Below, piece by piece: positions 1 to 5,072 of a DNA stretch of 5,072 bases. Location: the NCBI GenBank assembly GCA_003171295.1, contig PMYF01000870.1:1-5072 (forward strand), given 5' to 3'. The position numbers were made by a program, and so were the translations under genes. The notes beneath the pieces were generated by a model. That model searched no databases. It had not been told where the DNA came from and was given only the letters and a program-made list of their open reading frames with translations. Every line of letters begins with the position of its first letter. Position 1 is the first letter of the stretch. The DNA comes from Acidobacteriota bacterium. GTDB lineage: Bacteria > Acidobacteriota > Terriglobia > UBA7540.

Positions 1-306
1 CCCCTGCTGATCTATTTCGTGATGATGTTCCTCGTGTCCTTTTACATGGGCAAGAAGCTGGGCGCTGACTATTCCAAGACCGCCACGCTTTCCTTTACCG
101 CGGCGAGCAATAACTTTGAGCTGGCCATCGCGGTCGCTGTAGCCGTTTTCGGAATTCACTCGGGCGCCGCCTTTGCGGCCGTCATTGGGCCGCTGGTCGA
201 GGTCCCGGTATTAATGGGACTGGTGGGAGTCTCTCTCCGTTTTCAGCGCCGCTATTTCCCGGCGCCGCCGGAGCATAAGGACGCAGTTCAATTCGCGCCT
301 GGCTGA
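1..306 (+). CDS. acr3: Acr3-family arsenite efflux permease, C-terminal part (5' end outside window)
   Basis: Integral inner-membrane carrier that exports arsenite from the cytoplasm; the bacterial gene is often labelled arsB although Acr3 is unrelated to the true ArsB family. The reading frame is open from base 1 and ends at TGA 304-306, leaving 101 visible residues of a protein that is normally about 350. Visible are a hydrophobic helix (PLLIYFVMMFLVSF, residues ~1-14) and then the family-typical stretch FTAASNNFELAIAVAVAVFG (~37-56), which I recognise as a conserved Acr3 segment. The last helix (~63-83) carries GPLVEVPVLMGLVG and is followed by a short basic cytoplasmic tail (RFQRRYF). An ATG lies at base 19 but is internal to the gene, not its start. 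The arsenate reductase gene follows 72 bases downstream on the same strand, which supports an ars operon. Family assignment is strong; promoter and N-terminus are not visible. Confidence 0.93.
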   Translation, partial: PLLIYFVMMFLVSFYMGKKLGADYSKTATLSFTAASNNFELAIAVAVAVFGIHSGAAFAAVIGPLVEVPVLMGLVGVSLRFQRRYFPAPPEHKDAVQFAPG

Positions 307-378
307 TGAACCCGCCTTGTGGGTGATTCTTCCCGGAGGCAGGCCAACGGCCAGTTTGCGGAATAGTGAGGGGGACCC

Positions 379-792
379 ATGATTAAGCCCAAGGTGTTGT
401 TTGTTTGCACGCAGAACTCTTGCCGCAGTCAGATGGCGGAAGGCTTGCTCCGGCACGACGCCCGAGACTTGTTCGAGGTCTTTAGCGCCGGCACGAAACC
501 GAGCCAGGTGCGCCCTGAAGCCATCGCGATGATGCGGGAGCTTGGCATTGACATCTCCGGCCACCGCTCCAAGTCAGTTGAGGAATTTACGGGCCAGCAC
601 TTCGACTACGTGATCACGGTTTGCGACAACGCCCAGGAGAGTTGCCCTGTCTTCCCTGCCTTGACGACGCGCATCCATTGGAGCATTGAAGATCCCGCGA
701 CGGTCGAGGGTTCAGAGGCGCAGAGATTCGAAGCCTTCCGCCGTATTCGCGATGAACTGCGCAGACGCGTGCGGGACTTCATCCAGAGGTGA
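379..792 (+). CDS. arsC: Arsenate reductase ArsC, thioredoxin-coupled (low-molecular-weight phosphatase fold)
   Basis: Cytoplasmic enzyme of 137 residues that reduces arsenate to arsenite using a cysteine relay recharged by thioredoxin. The N-terminal P-loop reads CTQNSCRS, with nucleophile Cys10 and Arg16 in the CX5R signature. The two relay cysteines are Cys82 and Cys89 in VCDNAQESCP, and the general acid is Asp105 in EDP. These positions are the same as in the well-studied Staphylococcus aureus plasmid enzyme, so the full catalytic set is present and this is not a plain tyrosine phosphatase. The potassium-site residues Asn13, Glu21 and Ser36 are also present, but residue 65 is Lys rather than Asp. 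The start at 379 is supported by a purine-rich GAGGGGG ribosome-binding site (368-374) four bases upstream and by the usual family N-terminus. It lies directly downstream of the arsenite exporter gene and is probably co-transcribed with it. Confidence 0.96.
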   Translation: MIKPKVLFVCTQNSCRSQMAEGLLRHDARDLFEVFSAGTKPSQVRPEAIAMMRELGIDISGHRSKSVEEFTGQHFDYVITVCDNAQESCPVFPALTTRIHWSIEDPATVEGSEAQRFEAFRRIRDELRRRVRDFIQR

Positions 793-822
793 ACCTGGGG
801 GCCAGCCTTCGCTTTGTAATCC

Positions 823-3800
823 CTAGAACGCCAGCTTCAAGCCAAATTGCAGTATGCGCGGGCTTCCTGCCGAGGTGATGCGCCCGAACACTTCCGAGCC
901 ATCGGTAATATTGTTGTCCGGCAGAGCGAAGTTCACGTTGTTAAAGAAGTTGAAAAACTCAGCGCGGAACTGCACAGACAGCTTTTCGTTGACCTTCGTG
1001 TTCTTGATGGCCGCCACATCGGCGTTGAAGGAGCGCGGACCGCGCAGGATGTTCTTGCCGGAATTGCCGAAGGTTCCAACCGCGTTGGGCTGGAAGAAGC
1101 TGGTATCAAACCACTGCATCGTCATGTCGTTGTGAGATTTGCCGTAAGCCACGCTGGGTGTGCCGGACTTGGCAAAGTCGACGCGGTCACGGAAAACGGC
1201 GCTGTAGGAATTGTCGTCACCGGGGTCGCGCACCGAGAAGGGGAAGCCACTATGCCAATAAGCGAGCGAAGTGATCTCCCAGCCGTTCGCGAGGCCGCCG
1301 GCGATACCTTTCCAGTGCGATTGGGGCACCTGCCAGACACTCGAGAACTTGAAGCTGTGGTGCAGGTCTTCGTCGGAAAGGCCGTAGTCGAAGTGCCGGT
1401 TGAAAGGATTACTCCACCCGTAATCATCAATGCCTTTCCCCCAAGTGTAGTTGGATATAAGCGAAAGGCCGTGACTCAGGCGCTTTTCCACAGACAGTTG
1501 CAGGGCCTCGTAATGCGAGTTGTTCGATGAGGAGATGAACCCCACCGTGGCAAATTGCGGATAGAGCCGGCGATCCTGGGTGTTCTGGAAATCGTGCGTA
1601 GACAGGGGATTGCCCTCCGTATCGGTGCCGGGCACATAACGCGCGGGGTTGAGCTCGCGCAGAGGTTTCTGGTCGCTGGTACCGTAAAGATACGTACCCT
1701 TGTTACCGACATAGCCTGCGCGTGCCACCCAGCTGTTGCCGAATTGCCGCTCGAGAGTCAGGTTCCAGGCATAAATCGTGGTGGCGTGGTAATCGTGCTG
1801 GAAGACGGCGTAAATGGCGCCCGGCAAGGTAAAAGTGGAGTCTGTCCCGGGAATGCGAGGCGCATAATCCTGCGGGAAGGGATTGGTCACGCCGGCGCTT
1901 CCGTAAGGATCCTGGAAGTCCACATTATTGAAGACGAATTGTGGCGAAAACGGCGCCGCGTCCACGAAGGTGTTGTAGCCGACGGTCTCGGGCGCAGCAT
2001 AGTAAACGCCCACGCCGCCCCGCAGGCTGGTTTTCCCATCCGGTGTCAGGCGCGAGGCAAAACCCAGGCGGGGCGCGAAATTGCCGAGATTGCTCTCAGA
2101 GCCGGGGCGCGGGCAACCGGCATCGTGCTGGTCACCGCCGAAGGTCATACCCAGAGGCGCGTTGGGAAAGCGCGTGGATTGAACCCCGGGCTGGAAGCAC
2201 ACGACACGACCTTTCTCCTCAAGATAAGGGAAGTAAGGATCCCAACGGAGGCCCATGTTGAGCGTCAGCCGGGAGCTCATGCGGTAATTGTCCTGGACGT
2301 ACACGCCGAGTTTGGTGCCGTGCAGGTCCTTGAATTCGCCACCCCCCTGTTGGAAAAAGGAAAGTCTTCCGAGAAGAAAGTCCACCATGTTGTCGCCGGA
2401 ATAACTTCCGCCAAACTCCGTCGAGGGAGATTGCAGGAAAGCATTGCGCACGTGGTTCTTCAACCGAACCACTTCGCCACCCATATGGATCTCATGCGTC
2501 CCCCGGCTAAGCGTGAGGTTTTCGCGGAAAGTGTAATCACCCCGGTCGAAATCCCCGTTGTGATTGGTGGAGACCACGAAATACCCGTCCACGCTCATGT
2601 ATATTTCGGGTGGAGTCTGGGAGGCGACTTTCATCCCGGCGTCAGGAAACCCGAAGCTTGCCCCCGATAGGGAACCACCGGTTTCGAGCGACCAGCCGAA
2701 CCAGGTGTTAAAGAGCAAGGCCGGAGAGTAAGAATACGTATGGTTGAGGGAAAAATTCTGCACGCGGACGTGATTACCGTTGCCATCTGAAGCCAGCACG
2801 TTGATCTTGTTAAACTGTGGTGGCTGGTCGAAGAATGTGTAGAAGTAGCGGCCGCTCAGTTGATTCTTGCCCCGGTTGTAGTCAACTTTTCCCATGGTCT
2901 CGTCTTCATTCTGGACGGCGCGCGGTCCGACGTAGGTCAGTTCATGGCCTGGACCATTGGGCGTCGGGATGTTCTGTAGAAAATACTGGGACACCGGGCT
3001 GAAACTTGTGGTGGGAATCTGATTGTTCAAGAAGGGCGTGCCCGTGACCGGATCTGCAAGCTGGGTTCCTCCCTCGCTGGTGCACAGGCCGTTCGTGCCG
3101 AAACCGCCCGGGCAATAGTCTGAAAAGTCCCCGGTGCGCTCGGCAGAGGTCGGCACAAAGGCTACATTGCCTTCGGGGGCGGTGCGGATTCGGGTGCCCT
3201 GGTAGGTCCCGAAAAAGAACAGCTTGTCCTTTCGAATCGGCCCGCCGAGGCTGGCGCCGAATTGGTTGCGCTTGAGTAAGTCATGTTCGGGAGCGAAGAA
3301 ATTGCGCGCGTTGAGGGAACCGTTGCGAAGGAATTCGAACGCGGACCCATGCAGGCGATTCGTGCCCGACTTGGTGATGATGTTGATCGCGCCGGCAGCA
3401 GCATTGCCATATTCAGCGGAGAGATTATCAGACTCGAGATTGAATTCCTGGATGGCGTCCGGATTGGGAAAGGGCAGATTGGTGTTGATGTATGAATCGT
3501 TGTGCCCCGCGCCATCGAGCTGATAGTTCACGGCGTTGGGGCCGATACCATTCACATTGGCGCGTTGCTCGCCGGGGTGGACGCCGCCTTCGCAGTTGAC
3601 GTCGCAATAGGTGCCGAAGCTTGTGATGTTCACTGTTCCGGGCGCCAGGAAAACCAGCGACTGGGCGCGGCGGCCGTCGAGCGGCAAGTCCAGGATACGC
3701 TTCTGATCAATCAGTTGGCCGACCGTGGCTTCGCGCGTCGTGACCAGTTCAGCCGCGGCGGAAACCGTGATCTGCTCCGCCGCCTTGCCCACCCGCAGCG

Positions 3801-4146
3801 TCACACTCACGCTGGCGGCCTGATTGAGCGTCAACGTGATGCCTTCCTGCACATAAGTCGAGAATCCGGCTTTCTCGACGGTGAGGGTGTAGTTCCCAAC
3901 CGTCAAGCCCGGGAAAACGAAGGTGCCATCTGCGGCCGTGGCAACCGCCTTGGTCATGCCTGTGTCAATGCTGCGGACGGTCACCTTGGCATCCGGGACC
4001 GAGGCGCCGGATTGGTCAACTACTGTCCCCCCGAGACTGGCCGTTGTGTACTGGCCGAATGCGGGGACTCCTGCTGCGATGCAAATCGCAAGAGAAGCCA
4101 GCAGCAAAAGTTGCGATGCGGAAATGGGATGAGACCGGCGAGGCAT
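823..4146 (-). CDS. TonB-dependent receptor-like outer-membrane protein with carboxypeptidase-regulatory-like domain (Oar type)
   Basis: Predicted outer-membrane beta-barrel of 1,107 residues, substrate unknown; relatives in Acidobacteriota are often supposed to import large organic ligands. Numbering from the chosen start: signal peptide ~1-31 (PRRSH, then LLLLASLAICIAAG, probable cleavage after AFG); a CarboxypepD_reg/Cna-B-like beta-sandwich ~33-118; a TonB-box-like EQITVSA at 124-130; a plug domain to about 263 containing ILDLPLDGR, YQLDG, PDAIQEF and AINIITKSGTN; then the barrel, ending in FGLKLAF with the C-terminal aromatic typical of barrel assembly. Length fits the family. An in-frame ATG at 4188 and another at 4164 exist, but the ATG at 4146 has a perfect AGGAGG five bases upstream and directly precedes the signal peptide, so I prefer it. 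The six cysteines of the mature protein fall in three close pairs. The gene converges on arsC and appears intact; it stands apart from the upstream phosphatase gene. Confidence 0.93.
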   Translation of the reverse strand: MPRRSHPISASQLLLLASLAICIAAGVPAFGQYTTASLGGTVVDQSGASVPDAKVTVRSIDTGMTKAVATAADGTFVFPGLTVGNYTLTVEKAGFSTYVQEGITLTLNQAASVSVTLRVGKAAEQITVSAAAELVTTREATVGQLIDQKRILDLPLDGRRAQSLVFLAPGTVNITSFGTYCDVNCEGGVHPGEQRANVNGIGPNAVNYQLDGAGHNDSYINTNLPFPNPDAIQEFNLESDNLSAEYGNAAAGAINIITKSGTNRLHGSAFEFLRNGSLNARNFFAPEHDLLKRNQFGASLGGPIRKDKLFFFGTYQGTRIRTAPEGNVAFVPTSAERTGDFSDYCPGGFGTNGLCTSEGGTQLADPVTGTPFLNNQIPTTSFSPVSQYFLQNIPTPNGPGHELTYVGPRAVQNEDETMGKVDYNRGKNQLSGRYFYTFFDQPPQFNKINVLASDGNGNHVRVQNFSLNHTYSYSPALLFNTWFGWSLETGGSLSGASFGFPDAGMKVASQTPPEIYMSVDGYFVVSTNHNGDFDRGDYTFRENLTLSRGTHEIHMGGEVVRLKNHVRNAFLQSPSTEFGGSYSGDNMVDFLLGRLSFFQQGGGEFKDLHGTKLGVYVQDNYRMSSRLTLNMGLRWDPYFPYLEEKGRVVCFQPGVQSTRFPNAPLGMTFGGDQHDAGCPRPGSESNLGNFAPRLGFASRLTPDGKTSLRGGVGVYYAAPETVGYNTFVDAAPFSPQFVFNNVDFQDPYGSAGVTNPFPQDYAPRIPGTDSTFTLPGAIYAVFQHDYHATTIYAWNLTLERQFGNSWVARAGYVGNKGTYLYGTSDQKPLRELNPARYVPGTDTEGNPLSTHDFQNTQDRRLYPQFATVGFISSSNNSHYEALQLSVEKRLSHGLSLISNYTWGKGIDDYGWSNPFNRHFDYGLSDEDLHHSFKFSSVWQVPQSHWKGIAGGLANGWEITSLAYWHSGFPFSVRDPGDDNSYSAVFRDRVDFAKSGTPSVAYGKSHNDMTMQWFDTSFFQPNAVGTFGNSGKNILRGPRSFNADVAAIKNTKVNEKLSVQFRAEFFNFFNNVNFALPDNNITDGSEVFGRITSAGSPRILQFGLKLAF

Positions 4147-4151
4147 AGAAT

Positions 4152-4157
4152 CCTCCT
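4152..4157 (-). promoter_or_regulatory. Ribosome-binding site deciding the receptor start
   Basis: Read on the minus strand this is AGGAGG, a full anti-16S match, five bases before the ATG at 4146-4144. The two alternative upstream in-frame ATGs (4188, 4164) have no comparable site and would put a charged, non-signal-like extension (MDAKSGQFMSEEDS) ahead of the signal peptide. The site therefore settles the start at 4146. Confidence 0.85.
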
Positions 4158-4323
4158 CTGACATGAACTGACCTGACTTGGCGTCCAAAGACGGACCATC
4201 TTTATCACCTTGCCGTTGATTTGCGCAACAAAGTGATGAGACAGGTAATGTTCACTATGTCCTTCACCTTAACAGGGTGCTCTTATCCGAGACCCGGTCG
4301 TTTGTCGAGTCTGTATTTACGCC

Positions 4324-4351
4324 ATATTCACACCATATCTATATTCGCACC
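4324..4351. repeat. Short direct repeat upstream of the receptor gene (possible operator)
   Basis: ATATTCACACC (4324-4334) recurs as ATATTCGCACC (4341-4351), 10 of 11 bases identical with a 17-base period. It lies about 180-205 bases upstream of the receptor start, in the AT-richer part of the intergenic region. On the minus strand it reads GGTGCGAATAT, six bases, GGTGTGAATAT. The repeat is seen directly; a role in binding a regulator is only inference. Confidence 0.45.
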
Positions 4352-4473
4352 AGCAAAATCTTGAAGCGGATGAGCTGCGGTCATCATTGCCAGACGCTCG
4401 CCCCGCTTCCCAACCCCTCGCAGGTCGCTAACCTCAAAGCCCCGGCCCTGCGCTTGGCGGAATCGGCGGGCGG

Positions 4474-4571
4474 CCTTCACCCGTCGTCCTAAATCTCTCA
4501 GGCCTCTCCCTTGGCGTAGAAGGCCCGCCGGGGTAGGAGAGGGGGTCTCGATTGGTTGCGGCGGGTGAGGG
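4474..4571. repeat. 98-base imperfect inverted repeat, intergenic palindromic element
   Basis: Outer arms CCTTCACCCGTCG (4474-4486) and CGGCGGGTGAGGG (4559-4571) pair over 13 bases, 11 Watson-Crick and two G-T. A nested stem CCTCTCC (4503-4509) with GGAGAGG (4536-4542), and an innermost GGCG (4513-4516) with CGCC (4526-4529), give a long multi-part hairpin. Wording of the type 'CCCTCACCC ... CCTCTCCC ... GGAGAGGG ... GGGTGAGGG' is familiar from dispersed intergenic palindromes in many bacterial genomes. It begins 37 bases past the stop codon of the phosphatase gene in its direction of transcription, so it could also act as a 3' RNA structure. There is no T-run after it on the minus strand, so it is not a classic terminator. 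Confidence 0.65.
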
Positions 4572-4607
4572 GTTACTTCCCGCAGCCTGCAGGGTGGGCA
4601 GGGGTTT

Positions 4608-5072
4608 TTACGCTTGGTCCGGTATCCCCAGGAAACTGCGCATCTCGCTTTCCAAGGAGGGAATTGTTATCACGCAGTTGCCGCCGTAGATACTCGCCTT
4701 CCCATCGAAGTTAAAGAAGCGTGCGCCGGCTTCCTCGGCGAGTATCTTGAGCGGCGCCAAGTCCCAGGCTTTCGCCTCGAGCTCGATCCACGCGTCGGCG
4801 CGGCCGGAGACCACGCTCATCGCGTCCATGCAACCGCCCATGCTGCGCACGGCCCAGAACTTAGACATCCAGGGAATCAGACGGTCGGCGAATTCGCGCC
4901 CGGCCAAGCGGGTAAATGCGGTCAGGCAGAGCAGCGCCTGGTCGATCGTCTTCGCTTGGGCGGCGTGGACGCGCCTGCCGTTACGAAACGTACCCATGCC
5001 CACGGCCGCGGAATAGAGCTCTCCCAGCGGCGCCAGGTGACATGCGCCCACCACCACTTCGCCCTCGGCCTC
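4608..5072 (-). CDS. Inositol-monophosphatase-family phosphatase, C-terminal part (histidinol-phosphatase-like; 5' end outside window)
   Basis: C-terminal 154 residues of a magnesium-dependent sugar-phosphatase-fold enzyme that hydrolyses small phosphomonoesters in the cytoplasm. The frame is open to base 5072 and ends in TAA at 4610-4608. Counted from the window edge, recognisable family segments are the LGELYSAAVGMGTFRNGRRV strand (~16-35), the RSMGGCMDAMSVVSGRADAW segment (~76-95) and the signature KAWDLAPLKILAEEAG (~101-116), where Asp104 is the expected metal ligand after Trp103. The usual protein is about 260 residues, so roughly 105 are missing, including the GEET- and DPxDGT-type metal motifs. 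Without them the substrate cannot be fixed: histidinol phosphate (HisN) fits the look of the C-terminus, but inositol phosphate or a nucleoside bisphosphate is possible. A GTG at 5057 is internal, not the start. Confidence 0.88.
   Translation of the reverse strand, partial: EAEGEVVVGACHLAPLGELYSAAVGMGTFRNGRRVHAAQAKTIDQALLCLTAFTRLAGREFADRLIPWMSKFWAVRSMGGCMDAMSVVSGRADAWIELEAKAWDLAPLKILAEEAGARFFNFDGKASIYGGNCVITIPSLESEMRSFLGIPDQA

Larger units (their letters stand above)
4189..4607. other. Intergenic region between receptor and phosphatase genes, no convincing gene
   Basis: About 420 bases without a supported coding region. The half nearest the receptor (4189-4360) is AT-richer than its surroundings and should contain the receptor's promoter and leader, but I could not pick out a good -35/-10 pair. 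The distal half (4361-4607) is GC-rich, rich in C-runs and G-runs, and contains a large imperfect inverted repeat. A 71-codon open frame on the plus strand (4277-4492) has a low-complexity, non-protein-like translation and no ribosome-binding site, so I do not call it. Confidence 0.7.

Noticed and set aside
310..324. Small inverted repeat ACCC/GGGT between acr3 and arsC
   Set aside because: A four-base stem with a seven-base loop is within chance expectation, and no T-run follows; not supported as an attenuator or terminator.
1555..2670. Long plus-strand open frame (371 codons) antisense to the receptor gene
   Set aside because: It lies fully inside a well-supported protein on the other strand. 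Its translation has no recognisable domain, and long antisense frames are expected opposite GC-rich genes. The frames at 847-1530 and 3502-4161 are rejected for the same reason.
4200..4360. Possible sigma-70 promoters for the receptor gene, such as TTCAAG with TATAGA at 16-base spacing on the minus strand
   Set aside because: Matches to both hexamers are partial and several equally weak alternatives exist in this AT-richer stretch, so no single promoter can be supported.
4277..4492. 71-codon plus-strand open frame in the intergenic region
   Set aside because: It has no ribosome-binding site, its composition is Pro/Ser/His-rich and unlike a folded protein, and it runs into the inverted repeat.
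4530..4604. Several G-runs on the plus strand, possible G-quadruplex
   Set aside because: The runs are separated by long loops (7, 17 and 19 bases). The G-runs are mostly explained by the arms of the inverted repeat.
4586..4609. Hairpin CCTGC/GCAGG followed by TTTTT on the plus strand, terminator-like
   Set aside because: The stem is only five base pairs, and no plus-strand gene ends nearby. On the minus strand, where the phosphatase gene ends, the T-run is an A-run next to its stop codon, so it cannot serve that gene.

Overview
The window looks like a piece of chromosome from an Acidobacteriota-type organism. The main clue is a ~1,100-residue outer-membrane receptor of the 'Oar-like' kind: signal peptide, carboxypeptidase-regulatory-like domain, TonB plug, long barrel, C-terminal Phe. 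Such receptors are expanded in acidobacterial genomes. This placement is inference from one protein family plus moderately GC-rich composition; no rRNA or marker gene is present.

Layout, left to right. (1) Bases 1-792, plus strand, form the end of an arsenic-resistance operon: the C-terminal ~100 residues of an Acr3-type arsenite efflux permease, a 72-base spacer, then a complete thioredoxin-coupled arsenate reductase (ArsC). ArsC reduces arsenate to arsenite, which Acr3 exports. (2) Bases 823-4146, minus strand, encode one TonB-dependent receptor-like protein, convergent with arsC and separated from its stop codon by only 30 bases. (3) Bases 4147-4607 contain no convincing gene. The part nearest the receptor is AT-richer and holds a short direct repeat that may be regulatory. 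The distal part holds a 98-base imperfect inverted repeat resembling dispersed intergenic palindromic elements. (4) Bases 4608-5072, minus strand, encode the C-terminal part of an inositol-monophosphatase-family enzyme cut by the window edge.

The arsenic genes work together as a detoxification pair. The receptor and the phosphatase share a strand but are about 460 bases apart, with no sign that they form an operon or a functional unit. I found no tRNA, rRNA, CRISPR array, transposase or phage gene. I also found no strong case for an undescribed system; the items most worth a second look are the inverted repeat, the paired cysteines of the receptor, and a substituted ion-site residue in ArsC.
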